DNA of 64,000 nucleotides from NCBI GenBank assembly GCA_903837135.1, contig CAILTK010000007.1, positions 20,547-84,546 of the forward strand. The letters are read 5' to 3'. A program made the translations under genes and the position numbers. This stretch comes from an uncultured Caulobacterales bacterium. Its GTDB lineage: Bacteria > Pseudomonadota > Alphaproteobacteria > Caulobacterales > Caulobacteraceae. The notes below the pieces were generated by a model. It ran no database searches. It was given only the letters and a program-made list of their open reading frames with translations, and was not told the DNA's origin. Positions 49,654 to 58,147 of the stretch are shown here, piece after piece (the stretch's first letter is position 1; the number at the start of each line of letters is the position of its first letter).

Positions 49654-51054
49654 ATGTCTGAAGCGCGTATGCAAGCCTGCAGGGTATTGGTGCCGTCCGG
49701 CGTGCTGGGCTCGGGCTGCCCGCAGGCGGCCTTCGACCGGGGCATATCGCTGAAGCCCGACGCCATCGCCGTCGATGCGGGCTCGACCGATTCCGGGCCG
49801 CACTATCTCGGCGCCGGCGTCTCCAAGATGACCCGCAAGGCGGTCAAGCGCGACCTGCGCCAGCTGATGGTCGGCCGGGCCGAGCTCGGCGTTCCCCTGC
49901 TGATCGGGTCGTGCGGCACCAGCGGCACGGACGCGGGAGTCGACTGGATGGCGGACATCTGCGCCGAGGTCGCCGCCGAGGAAGGCCAGTCGGTCAAGGT
50001 GGCGCTGCTGTATTCTGAGCAGGAGCCGGAGCGGTTGAAGGACTATCTGCGCCGCGGGGCGATCTCGCCGCTGCCGCCGGCGGGGGCCCTGACGCCCGAA
50101 CGGCTGGAGTCGTGCGATCACATCGTCGCGCTGATGGGGTACGAGCCCTTCGCGCGGGCGATCGACGACGGCGCCGACATCGTCCTGGCCGGCCGCACGA
50201 CCGATACCGCGGTCCTCGCCGCCGTGCCCCTGATGCGCGGCCTGCCGATCGGACCCTCCTGGCATGCGGCCAAGACGGCGGAATGCGGCGGTCTGTGCAC
50301 CACCCGGTCGCGCCAGGGCGGCGTGATGCTGACCATTCACGAGGACGGTTTCGACGTCGAGCCGCTCGACGCCGACAACACCTGCACCCCCTGGTCGGTC
50401 TCCGCGCACATGCTCTACGAGAACTCGGATCCGTTCGAGCTGCGCGAGCCGGGCGTGGTGCTGAACGCGCGCGACGCGGTCTACACCGCCCTGGACCCCC
50501 GCACCGTGCGGGTCACCGGATCGACCCACCTCGCCATGCCCTACACCATGAAGCTGGAGGGATCGGGCGCGGTGGGCTTCCGCACCATGGTCTTTTCCGG
50601 GATCGCCGATCCCAAGATCATGGCGCGGCTCGACGAGTTCCTGAGCAAGCTGCGCGCCCACCTCACCGAGGGAGTCTCGTCGGTTCTCGGCTACGCGGAG
50701 CGCGAGTACGACCTCGAAATCCGGCCCTATGGCGCGCACGCCTTGGCGCCGCCCGGGGCGCCGGCGGCGCAGACGCCGCCGAGGGAGGTCGGTCTGATGA
50801 CCCTGATCACGGCGCCGGACCAGACGACGGCCACCGAGATCGCCAAGTTCTGCAACCCGGTGCTGCTGCATTTTCCCCTGAACCCCGACGATCCCATGCC
50901 GAGCTTCGCCTTTCCCTTCTCGCCGGCCGAGGTCGAGCTCGGCCGGCTCTACGAGTTCAAGCTGCAGCACGTAGTGGCGATCGACGATCCGCTCGAGCTG
51001 GTCAGGACCGTCCGTTTCGCCGTCGATCGGGGAGAACGCCGTGCAGTCGCTTAA
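49654..51054 (+). CDS. AtuA family (DUF1446) protein
   Basis: 466 residues. Conserved features: GSGCPQAAFDRGISLKPDAIAVDAGSTDSGPHYLG at the start, PLLIGSCGTSGTDAGVDWM, IVLAGRTTDTAVLAA, WHAAKTAECGGLCT, STHLAMPYTMKLEGSGAVGFRTM. AtuA is part of the acyclic terpene (citronellol/geraniol) utilisation cluster of Pseudomonas, but the biochemical step is unassigned and many AtuA homologues occur outside terpene clusters. Here the other atu genes (atuC/F carboxylase) are absent. It overlaps DUF4387 by 14 bp. Confidence 0.9.
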   Translation: MSEARMQACRVLVPSGVLGSGCPQAAFDRGISLKPDAIAVDAGSTDSGPHYLGAGVSKMTRKAVKRDLRQLMVGRAELGVPLLIGSCGTSGTDAGVDWMADICAEVAAEEGQSVKVALLYSEQEPERLKDYLRRGAISPLPPAGALTPERLESCDHIVALMGYEPFARAIDDGADIVLAGRTTDTAVLAAVPLMRGLPIGPSWHAAKTAECGGLCTTRSRQGGVMLTIHEDGFDVEPLDADNTCTPWSVSAHMLYENSDPFELREPGVVLNARDAVYTALDPRTVRVTGSTHLAMPYTMKLEGSGAVGFRTMVFSGIADPKIMARLDEFLSKLRAHLTEGVSSVLGYAEREYDLEIRPYGAHALAPPGAPAAQTPPREVGLMTLITAPDQTTATEIAKFCNPVLLHFPLNPDDPMPSFAFPFSPAEVELGRLYEFKLQHVVAIDDPLELVRTVRFAVDRGERRAVA

Positions 51055-51349
51055 GGACGTGGCCCAATACGTCCGCTCCAAGGCCGCGGGCCCGTACTGG
51101 GTCACCGTCGACATCTTCTGCGGCGATGCGCAGGCCTATGAGCGGATCCGCCGGGCGCCGGGCCTGTCCGGGCCGGCCGTGGGCAGGCTCTATGGCGTCT
51201 CCGAGAATGCGGTGAAGGTGTTCGAGGTCCCGGCGCTGAACGTGATCAAGATCTCCTTCCCGCGCGTCGAGCCGCAGGGATCGGCGCACGACGCGGATTC
51301 CCACGCCGGGCAGTATTTCGTGCCGCTGCTCGACGTTCCGGTCGCCTGA
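51041..51349 (+). CDS. DUF4387 family protein
   Basis: 102 residues, GTG start within the end of the atuA-like gene. VRSKAAGPYWVTVDIFCGDAQAYERI, ISFPRVEPQGSAHDADSHAGQYFVPLLDV is the DUF4387 domain. It is nearly always next to, or fused with, an AtuA-family protein, so the two probably form one enzyme. The MFS gene starts 5 bp later. Confidence 0.9.
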   Translation: MQSLKDVAQYVRSKAAGPYWVTVDIFCGDAQAYERIRRAPGLSGPAVGRLYGVSENAVKVFEVPALNVIKISFPRVEPQGSAHDADSHAGQYFVPLLDVPVA

Positions 51350-51353
51350 GACC

Positions 51354-52754
51354 ATGACCCAGACCGCCGTCATCGGCGCCGCCGAGGCGCCGACCGTTGC
51401 CGCCCGTCTCGATCGGCTGCCCGCTACCCGCTACACCTGGTTCCTGGTCGTCCTGGTGTCGTTCGGCGCCTTCTTCGAGATCTACGACCTGTCGTTGTCC
51501 GCGCCGCTCGGCCTCGGCCTGCAGGCGGCGGGGATCTTCCACAAAGGTTCGGCCGGCCTGTTCGGGCTTTCGGACCAGGCGACCTTCATCGCCGTCACCT
51601 TCGCCGGCCTCTATGCCGGCACGCTCGGCTTCTCGACCGTCGCCGACCGGCTCGGCCGGCGGCTGGTGTTTACCGTCGCCCTCCTCTGGTACGCCCTGGC
51701 GACGGTGGTCATGGGGTTCCAGAACTCCGCCGGAGCCATCGATCTTTGGCGGTTCATCGCCAGCGTCGGCGTCGGGCTCGAGATGGTGGCGATCGACTGC
51801 TACCTCGCCGAGCTCACCCCCAAGGCGATCCGCGGCAAGGCCTTCGCCGTCAGCGCCTCGATCCAGTTCCTGTCGGCGCCCCTGGTCGCCGTGCTGGCGT
51901 GGCGGCTGATCCCCGGTCAGCATTTCGGCATGGCCGGCTGGCGCTGGCTCGCCCTCCTGCCCGCCGTCGGCGCGGTCCTGGTGTGGTGGGTTCGCCGCGC
52001 CCTGCCGGAATCGCCGCGCTGGCTGGAAGCGACGGGGCGCCTGGCCGAGGCGGACCGGATCGCCGGCATCATGGAGGCGCGGGCGAGGCAGGACACCGGC
52101 AGGCCCCTGCCGCCGATCGAGCCGGTCGAGGTCGCCCACCCCGCCGCGGCGCAGCCGTCGCTGATGCGCCCGCCGTACCGGCGCTGGACCCTGGCCCTGA
52201 TCGTCTTCCACCTCTGCCAGGTGGTCGGCTATTTCGGGGTGACCAATTGGCTGCCGACCCTCCTGGTGTCGCAGGGCATCACCATCGGCAAGTCCCTCGG
52301 CTATAGCGCGGTGCTGGCCCTGGTCGCGCCGGCGGCGCCCCTGGTGTTCAGCCTGTTCTCGGATCGGGCGGAGCGGAAGTGGCTCGTGGTGGCCGGCTCG
52401 CTGATGGTGGCGGGCTTCGGCCTGCTCATGGCCCGCATGACCCAGCACACCGGCGCCGCCGTCTTCATCGCCGTGGGCGTCGCGGTGGCGGCGGGCAATT
52501 CGCTGATGTCGCTGTCCTATCACACCTACCAGAGCGAGGTGTTTCCCACGGCGATGCGCGCCCGCGGGGTGGGCTTCGTCTACTCCTTCTCGCGCTTCTC
52601 GGCGGTGTTCTCCGGCTATCTGATCGCGGCGACGCTGGACCACGCCGGCAGTGTGGGCGTCTTCGCCCTGATCGCCGTCTCCATGGTGATCGCGGCCCTG
52701 TCGGTCGGCCTGTTCGGGCCGCGCACCCGGGGCCTGGCGCTGGAGCAGATCTGA
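51354..52754 (+). CDS. MFS transporter, sugar/organic acid porter type
   Basis: 466 residues with about 12 transmembrane helices (WFLVVLVSFGAFFEIYDLSLS is the first). Motif A GFSTVADRLGRRLVF between TM2 and TM3, DRLGRR-like signature, PESPRWLEATGR after TM6, and a charged central loop. These features belong to the aromatic-acid/sugar porter group. Following a TonB receptor and an AtuA/DUF4387 pair in the same direction, it is probably the inner-membrane importer of the same substrate or its hydrolysed product. Confidence 0.9.
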   Translation: MTQTAVIGAAEAPTVAARLDRLPATRYTWFLVVLVSFGAFFEIYDLSLSAPLGLGLQAAGIFHKGSAGLFGLSDQATFIAVTFAGLYAGTLGFSTVADRLGRRLVFTVALLWYALATVVMGFQNSAGAIDLWRFIASVGVGLEMVAIDCYLAELTPKAIRGKAFAVSASIQFLSAPLVAVLAWRLIPGQHFGMAGWRWLALLPAVGAVLVWWVRRALPESPRWLEATGRLAEADRIAGIMEARARQDTGRPLPPIEPVEVAHPAAAQPSLMRPPYRRWTLALIVFHLCQVVGYFGVTNWLPTLLVSQGITIGKSLGYSAVLALVAPAAPLVFSLFSDRAERKWLVVAGSLMVAGFGLLMARMTQHTGAAVFIAVGVAVAAGNSLMSLSYHTYQSEVFPTAMRARGVGFVYSFSRFSAVFSGYLIAATLDHAGSVGVFALIAVSMVIAALSVGLFGPRTRGLALEQI

Positions 52755-52756
52755 AC

Positions 52757-54226
52757 ATGACCGGCGACGACGGGCTCACCCGCGCGTCGCCCGAAGCGCA
52801 CGGGGTGGCGTCCGCCGACATCGACGCCTTCCTGGCCGACGCCGCCGGGCTCGGCGTCGAGCTCAACAGTTTCATGATCTGGCGCGGCGGTGACGTGATC
52901 GCCGAAGGCTGGTGGTGGCCCTATCGCCCCGATCGCCGCCATATGATGCATTCGGCGACCAAGAGCTTCCTGTCGGCGGGCGTCGGGCTGGCGGTGGCCG
53001 AGGGACGCTTCTCCCTGCAGGACGACGTCGTTTCGTTCTTTCCCGAGCACCTGCCGGAGGCGGTGGGCGACAACCTCGCCGCCATGACGGTCGAGGACCT
53101 CCTCACCCAGACGTGCGGTCACGCCCAGGCGGCCTCTGGGTCGACCTGGCGCGCGATCAGGACCAGCTGGATCGCGGAGTTCTTCAAAATTCCGGTGGTC
53201 TATCCCCCGGGCTCTGTGTTCCGCTACACCAGCGCGACGAGCTTCATGCTGTCCGCGATCCTCTCCCGCACCACGGGGATGACGGCCCACGACTATCTGC
53301 GGCCGCGGCTGTTTCAACCGCTCGGCATCGACGATCTAAGCTGGGACGTCGGGCCCGAAAACATCAATCCCGGCGGCAACGGCGTCAGCGCGCGCACCTC
53401 GGACCTGCTCAAGCTGGCGATCCTTCACCTGCGTCAGGGGGAATGGGATGGCGGTCAGCTGTTGCCGGCGGATTGGGTGCGACGGGCGACCACGGTCCAG
53501 CGCGGCAATCCGTACGGCTATCACTGGTGGGTCGGTCCGGCCGGCGCCTTCTACGCGTACGGCGTGTTCGGCCAGTTCGCGGTCGTCCTGCCGGAGCACG
53601 ACGCGATCCTGGTCCTGACCAGCGCCGCGCCCCCCGGGGAGGAGACCTTGCGTTCGCTGATCTGGCGCCGCTTTCCGGCCCTGTTCGAGCGCCGGGCGCC
53701 CGAGGCCCCAGCCCCCCGAGACCCAGCCCCCCGAGACCCAGATCCCCGAGACCCAGACCCCCAAGCGCCAGTCCCCTGGTCCGACCTGCGGCTGCTTGCG
53801 CCGCTGGAGCCGCGGACGTCGCCGGCGGCGGCGCGGGTTTCCGGGGTGACCTTCACGGCCGAGCCGAACGAGGATGGGGTGTCGTCGCTGCGCCTCGAGT
53901 TCGGCGAGGAGACCTGCGTCGTCCATCTGGTCGACCGTCGCGGCGAGCACAGGGTGGTGGTCGGGTTGAAGGATTGGCGTGAGGGCGAGACGACGGTCTC
54001 GGGCGGCGCCCTGCATCACGGCTACGACCCGGACGTCCTGCGGGTCGTGGCCGGCGGATGGTGGGTCGAGGGCGATTGCTTCGAGATGACCTGGCAGTTC
54101 GTGGAAACCGCCTTCCGCGACCGGGTCGTCGTCCGCTTCGCCGCCGACACCGCGAGGCTCGACCGAAGCGTCAACATCAATTCCGGAGCGATTCGCCGGC
54201 CGACGATCATCCTGCGCCATCTTTAG
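52757..54226 (+). CDS. Serine hydrolase, beta-lactamase class C fold
   Basis: 489 residues from ATG at 52757, 2 bp after the MFS stop. Catalytic Ser-x-x-Lys in HSATKSFLSAG (about residue 67), the YxS motif in RYTSATSF, and a late G-W-type strand (YGYHWWVGPAG) identify the class C beta-lactamase/esterase fold. There is no signal peptide, so it is probably cytoplasmic. A Pro/Asp repeat linker (residues about 315-340) separates it from a C-terminal beta domain. Likely an esterase or amidase on the imported compound, not a resistance enzyme. Confidence 0.88.
   Translation: MTGDDGLTRASPEAHGVASADIDAFLADAAGLGVELNSFMIWRGGDVIAEGWWWPYRPDRRHMMHSATKSFLSAGVGLAVAEGRFSLQDDVVSFFPEHLPEAVGDNLAAMTVEDLLTQTCGHAQAASGSTWRAIRTSWIAEFFKIPVVYPPGSVFRYTSATSFMLSAILSRTTGMTAHDYLRPRLFQPLGIDDLSWDVGPENINPGGNGVSARTSDLLKLAILHLRQGEWDGGQLLPADWVRRATTVQRGNPYGYHWWVGPAGAFYAYGVFGQFAVVLPEHDAILVLTSAAPPGEETLRSLIWRRFPALFERRAPEAPAPRDPAPRDPDPRDPDPQAPVPWSDLRLLAPLEPRTSPAAARVSGVTFTAEPNEDGVSSLRLEFGEETCVVHLVDRRGEHRVVVGLKDWREGETTVSGGALHHGYDPDVLRVVAGGWWVEGDCFEMTWQFVETAFRDRVVVRFAADTARLDRSVNINSGAIRRPTIILRHL
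53712..53771 (+). repeat. 15-bp tandem repeats in serine hydrolase gene
   Basis: Four 15-bp units (two identical ccccccgagacccag, then two variants) encode the PRDPA/PRDPD linker. Copy number changes would keep the frame and vary linker length. Confidence 0.85.
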
Positions 54227-54392
54227 CGGCGACTTTCGGCAGGAGTCGCCGCCAATCGGGCAGGGCGCCCCCAAGCTGAGCAGTTCGGCCGCCCGCCCCG
54301 TCTGAGATACCGAAAGTTCATAAGTTGGCGAGTGCGAGTCGCCGCGTTTCTCGCTAGGTCAGCGCCCGGGGGAGGCGTCGGTTGGCAGCGCG

Positions 54393-55085
54393 ATGAGAAC
54401 CGTGGCGGTGATTGGTCGCAAGGGCGGCTCAGGCAAGACCACGATCGCGGCGCACCTGGCGATGGGCTTCGTGCTGAGGGGGCGCAGGACCATCCTCGCC
54501 GACGCGGACCCGCAGCGGTCCGCGATCGAGGTGTTCAAGGGGCGCGGCGAGCCGGGCCCGGAACTGATCGCGACCTCGGGCTCCAAGCTGTTCGCGCTGA
54601 AGACCGCGGCGATGAACGCCGCCGCCGACGTCCTGGTGATCGACACGCCGGCGGTGCTCGAGGACGAGACCGCCAAGGCGGTGGTGCTGTCCGACCTGTC
54701 GCTCCTGGTGGTGCGACCAACTTTTCTGGACCTGTCCGCCGCGGTCAGGACCAGCAGCATCATCCGCCAGCTGCGGCGGCCGGGGCTCGTCATCCTCAAT
54801 CAGGCGCCGGCGTCGCGCGAGGGCGTGGAGCCGCCGATCGTCAAACGGGCGATCGAAGCGCTGAGCCTGCTGCGGCTGCCGATCGCGCCGGTGGTCGTCA
54901 GGGCGAGGGCGGCCTACCAGATCGTCCTGGAATCGGGACGTTCGGTCGAGGAGCTCCCGGCCGAGACCATCGCCGCGCAGGAGATGAAGGACCTGTGCGC
55001 CTTCGTCGACCGATTCGTGTTCGGCGCGCCGGCCAAGCCGGTGGCTCAGCCGAAGGATGAGGGGCCGACGGCGAAGGAGGCCTGA
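54393..55085 (+). CDS. ParA-family ATPase
   Basis: 230 residues. The deviant Walker A GRKGGSGKTTIAAHLAMGF is at the N-terminus, and VLVIDTPAVLED is the Walker B/switch region. The C-terminus is short and Lys/Ala-rich. Such orphan ParA/MinD-type ATPases position proteins or DNA in the cell. No ParB or partner gene is adjacent, and it differs from chromosomal ParA, which sits next to ParB and gid genes. It is convergent with the lipid A operon. Confidence 0.88.
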   Translation: MRTVAVIGRKGGSGKTTIAAHLAMGFVLRGRRTILADADPQRSAIEVFKGRGEPGPELIATSGSKLFALKTAAMNAAADVLVIDTPAVLEDETAKAVVLSDLSLLVVRPTFLDLSAAVRTSSIIRQLRRPGLVILNQAPASREGVEPPIVKRAIEALSLLRLPIAPVVVRARAAYQIVLESGRSVEELPAETIAAQEMKDLCAFVDRFVFGAPAKPVAQPKDEGPTAKEA

Positions 55086-55109
55086 GCCGCCCCGGGGGCT
55101 AAGGACAGC

Positions 55110-56180
55110 TCACGGCGTCAACGCCCGGTCCAGCAGGGCGTCGAGCGCCGCTTCGTCATCGAAGCGGGCGCGCACCGGCCAGGCCGCGATCCTCGGCCGC
55201 CACTCGGGCGCGAGGCGGGCCCAGTCCTTCTCGGTGGTGACGAGGCCCGCGCCGAGGGTCTTGGCTCTTGCCGCGAGGAAGCCGAGGTCCGCGGTGCTGT
55301 AGACGGCGTGATCGGGAAACGGGGCGAAGTCGACGAGGTCGCAGCCAGCGGCCTTCAACGCCCGCTCCACCTTCCACGGCTTGGCCACGCCGGCGAAGCC
55401 GAGCTGGGGGCCGGACGGCGGGTCGGCGGCGGGCATGAGCCGCGCCACCAGCACAGGGCGGCCCTCCAGCAGGTCCAGAAGCCGCGGCTCGGGGGCGGAG
55501 AGATCGGCGGGCAGCAGGATGACGACGGCGTCGGCGCGCGCCAGGCCGACGGCGAGCGGCTCGCGCATCGGCCCGGCCGGAAACGCCGCGCCGTCGCCGA
55601 ACGGCCACTCGCCCGCGCGCGTTTCGCCGTCGACCACCACCAGGGACAGGGCCTTCTTCAGAGTCGGATTCTGGTGCCCGTCGTCGAGCACGACCACGTC
55701 GGCGCCCGCCGCCCGCGCCGCTCCGGCTCCCGCCGCCCGATCACGGGCCACCCACATGGGCCCGTCGCGCGCCAGCATCAGCGGTTCGTCGCCCACCTCG
55801 CCGGCGTCGTGCCGAAGCGGATCGACCCGCACCGGCCCTTCCAGCCGTCCGCCGTAGCCGCGCGACAGGCCGTGCGCCTCGCGCCCGCGCTCCCGCAGCC
55901 GCCGCAGCACCTCGCGGGCGACGGGGGTCTTGCCGGCCCCGCCGACGGTCAGGTTGCCGATGCAGATGACGGGGCAACCGGCGTCGACCGGCGTGGCCCG
56001 GGCGAGCCGGCGCGCCGTCGCCCAGGTCCAGATCCAGGAGACGGGGGTGAGGAGGATCCGCAGCACCAGGCTGCCGCCGCGCTCGGCGTACCACCAGCGC
56101 GGGGTCGACCAGGATCTCGTGCCTCCAGACTTCAGGCCCCAAGACTTCAGGCCCCAAGACCTCCTGCCCCAGGACGTCAT
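55110..56180 (-). CDS. lpxK: Tetraacyldisaccharide 4'-kinase
   Basis: 356 residues from ATG at 56180, overlapping the waaA stop by 4 bp. The P-loop-like GNLTVGGAGKTPVAREVL, then LSRGYGG, GDEPLMLARDGPMWVARDR and LVVVDGETRAGEWPFGD are LpxK motifs; VVVLDDGHQNPTLKK is the magnesium/Asp-His site. It phosphorylates the 4' position of the lipid A disaccharide at the membrane. The first ~20 residues are repeats (SWGLK units) from 15-bp tandem repeats absent from most LpxK proteins. Confidence 0.93.
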   Translation of the reverse strand: MTSWGRRSWGLKSWGLKSGGTRSWSTPRWWYAERGGSLVLRILLTPVSWIWTWATARRLARATPVDAGCPVICIGNLTVGGAGKTPVAREVLRRLRERGREAHGLSRGYGGRLEGPVRVDPLRHDAGEVGDEPLMLARDGPMWVARDRAAGAGAARAAGADVVVLDDGHQNPTLKKALSLVVVDGETRAGEWPFGDGAAFPAGPMREPLAVGLARADAVVILLPADLSAPEPRLLDLLEGRPVLVARLMPAADPPSGPQLGFAGVAKPWKVERALKAAGCDLVDFAPFPDHAVYSTADLGFLAARAKTLGAGLVTTEKDWARLAPEWRPRIAAWPVRARFDDEAALDALLDRALTP

Positions 56181-56184
56181 GGCA
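56125..56184 (-). repeat. 15-bp tandem repeats at the lpxK start
   Basis: Three near-identical plus-strand 15-bp units (ccagacttcaggccc, caagacttcaggccc, caagacctcctgccc) at 56125-56169 and a fourth partial unit containing the start codon. They encode repeated S-W-G-L-K in lpxK. The plus-strand core CCCCAAGAC resembles CCCCGAGAC in the repeats at 53.7 kb. Confidence 0.8.
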
Positions 56185-57445
56185 AAAGCTTCAGCAGCGC
56201 CGTGACGGCGGCGTCGAGGCGGGTCTCCCCCGCCGAGACCGCGTGACGGGCGCGTTCGGCGCGGCCCTGCGCCGCCGCCGGCTGCAGCAACACCTCGGTA
56301 TAGGCCGCTGCGAGCTCCAGCGCGTCGCGCACGATCGCCACGCCGCCGGCGCCGACCAGGTCGGCGTAGACGGCCTGCCAGTTGTCCACGTGCGACCCGG
56401 TGATGATCGGGCAGCCGAGCTGGGCCGGCTCGACCGGATTGTGACCGCCCGGACCCCGCGCCAGGCTGCCGCCGATCAGGGCCGCCTTGGCCAGCGAAAA
56501 CCACAGGCCCATCTCGCCGAGGGTGTCGGCGACGTAGACGTGCGCCTCGCCGAACGGCTGCTGCGTGCGCTGCGCTGCCTCGAATCCGCGCCCCTGCGCC
56601 GCCACAAGGATCTCCTGCGCCCGCGCCGGATGGCGCGGGACGATGACGAGCAGGGCATAGCCGCTGATCATCCGGAAGGCGTCGAGCACGATCTCGTCCT
56701 CGCCGGGATGGGTCGAGGCGGCGAGCAGCACGGGCCGATCCCCGGCGGCGGTCCGCAGCGCCGCCAGCTCGGCCTGGTCGACCGCCAGCGGCGCCCCGGC
56801 CAGCTTCAGGTTCAGCCGGCCGTGGTCCTTGGCGCCGAGGTCGCGCAGGCCTTCGGCCACCGCGTCGGTCTGCGCCAGCACGAGGTCGAAGCCGCGAAAC
56901 AGCACGTGCGCCGCCTCGGGCCGCCGGGCCCAGCCGGCCAGGCTCTTCTCCGACAGCCGGGCGGAGATCAGGGCGAGCTTGGCGCCCTGCGCCTTGGCGG
57001 CGAGCAGCAGGTTCGGCCACACCTCGCTTTCGACGAACACCGCCAGGTCGGGTCGCCAATGACCGAGGAAACGGGCGACCGCCGCCGGCGTATCCACCGG
57101 TGCGAACTGGTGGATCACCCCCGCGGGCTCGCGCCGGGCGATCAGCGCGGCCGAAGCGACGGTGCCGGAGGTGAGCAGCACCTGCAGCTCGGGGCGCTCC
57201 GCGCGAAGCGCGGCGATCAGCGGCAGCAGCGACAGGCTCTCGCCGACGCTGGCCCCGTGCAGCCACGCCAGCCGTCCCTCGGGCCGGGCGCAGGAGGCGT
57301 GGCCGAGCCGCTCGCCGAGGCGCGCCGGGTCCTCCTTGCCGCGTCTGGCGCGCCGGTTCAGCAGCAAGGGGGCCAGGGGCTCGGCGACGCCGGTGGCGAG
57401 GCGGTAGGCCTGCAGGGTCAGCGGCAGGGGGCGGGAGGCGGTCAT
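56177..57445 (-). CDS. waaA: 3-deoxy-D-manno-octulosonic acid (Kdo) transferase
   Basis: 422 residues. LAWLHGASVGESLSLLPLIAAL, FLGHWRPDLAVFVESEVWPNLL, ALISARLSEKSLAGW, VLLAASTHPGEDEIVLDAFRM, and the late GPGGHNPVEPAQLGCPIITGSHVDNW are hallmarks of WaaA. It adds Kdo to lipid IVA. It is the third gene of the minus-strand operon ABC-acyltransferase-waaA-lpxK; its ATG overlaps the acyltransferase stop and its stop overlaps the lpxK ATG. Confidence 0.95.
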   Translation of the reverse strand: MTASRPLPLTLQAYRLATGVAEPLAPLLLNRRARRGKEDPARLGERLGHASCARPEGRLAWLHGASVGESLSLLPLIAALRAERPELQVLLTSGTVASAALIARREPAGVIHQFAPVDTPAAVARFLGHWRPDLAVFVESEVWPNLLLAAKAQGAKLALISARLSEKSLAGWARRPEAAHVLFRGFDLVLAQTDAVAEGLRDLGAKDHGRLNLKLAGAPLAVDQAELAALRTAAGDRPVLLAASTHPGEDEIVLDAFRMISGYALLVIVPRHPARAQEILVAAQGRGFEAAQRTQQPFGEAHVYVADTLGEMGLWFSLAKAALIGGSLARGPGGHNPVEPAQLGCPIITGSHVDNWQAVYADLVGAGGVAIVRDALELAAAYTEVLLQPAAAQGRAERARHAVSAGETRLDAAVTALLKLLP

Positions 57446-58137
57446 CGCGCCAGCGCCTCCGCCCGCCGCGTGACGGCCGACAGGGTTTGCGCCCAGTCGG
57501 TCGCCAGGACGGCGCTGTCCGCCCCGCGCGCGACCGGTTCGCCGCCGGCCCAGACGATGGCCCCGCGGGTGAAGGGCAGGGGGATCATGGCGCCGTCCCA
57601 GCTATTCAGCCGAAGGCAGGGCTGCGCGGCCAGGCCGACGAACAGCACGGGTGCGCCGGACAGGCGGCCCAGCATGGGCGCGCCCTCCTTCATGCTCTCC
57701 GCCGGCCCCCGCGGGCCGTCGGGGGTGATGGCGACGCCGCCGCCGCCCTTGATCCACTTCAGGACGTCGCGAAAGGCCGAGGCGCCGCCCTTGTCGTTGG
57801 TGGGATCGCTGTCCTTGCGCGAGGAGCCGCGGATGGCCGGAAAGCCCAGCCGCTGCACCGCGCCGGCGATGAACTGACCGTCGGGCGACAGGGAGATCAG
57901 GGCCCGGGGCGCCTGCGCCCGGTCCAGCGGCCAGCAGGCCGGCGACAGGGCGATGCGGGAATGCCAGAAGCAGACGATCACCCCGCCGCGGCCGGGCTGG
58001 GGCGCATCCCACACCCGCTCGGCGCAGGCGCGATCCTCCTGGCGCCACCGGATCGTGGACAGGGCGAAGCGGAGATAGGCCGCCATCAGCCAGGCCAGCG
58101 CCGCCTGCACGCCCGGGCGACGGAACCAGTGCTTCAA
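57442..58137 (-). CDS. DUF374-type lysophospholipid acyltransferase-like protein
   Basis: 231 residues from TTG at 58137, with GAGGAG 6 bases upstream that is embedded in the end of the ABC gene. IVCFWHSRIALSP carries the H-x4-(D/S)-like acyltransferase site (less canonical than LpxL), with GSSRKDSDPTNDKGGASAFRDVLKWIKGGGGVAITPDGPRGP as the DUF374 signature. Members occur in lipid A operons and are thought to acylate a precursor or LPS. Overlaps waaA by 4 bp. Confidence 0.87.
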   Translation of the reverse strand: MKHWFRRPGVQAALAWLMAAYLRFALSTIRWRQEDRACAERVWDAPQPGRGGVIVCFWHSRIALSPACWPLDRAQAPRALISLSPDGQFIAGAVQRLGFPAIRGSSRKDSDPTNDKGGASAFRDVLKWIKGGGGVAITPDGPRGPAESMKEGAPMLGRLSGAPVLFVGLAAQPCLRLNSWDGAMIPLPFTRGAIVWAGGEPVARGADSAVLATDWAQTLSAVTRRAEALAR

Positions 58138-58147
58138 GACCGGCTCC

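Noticed and set aside
49654..51349. Calling the AtuA/DUF4387 pair a terpene (citronellol) degradation cluster
   Set aside because: The carboxylase, dehydrogenase and lyase genes of that pathway are not present.
53712..53771. Direct repeats as a CRISPR array
   Set aside because: Units are 15 bp, adjacent without spacers and translated in frame.
52757..54226. Serine hydrolase as an antibiotic-resistance beta-lactamase
   Set aside because: No signal peptide, catabolic neighbours and a long extra C-terminal domain.
54393..55085. ParA-family gene as chromosomal parA or mipZ
   Set aside because: No parB, gid or division genes nearby and the C-terminus is too short and different.
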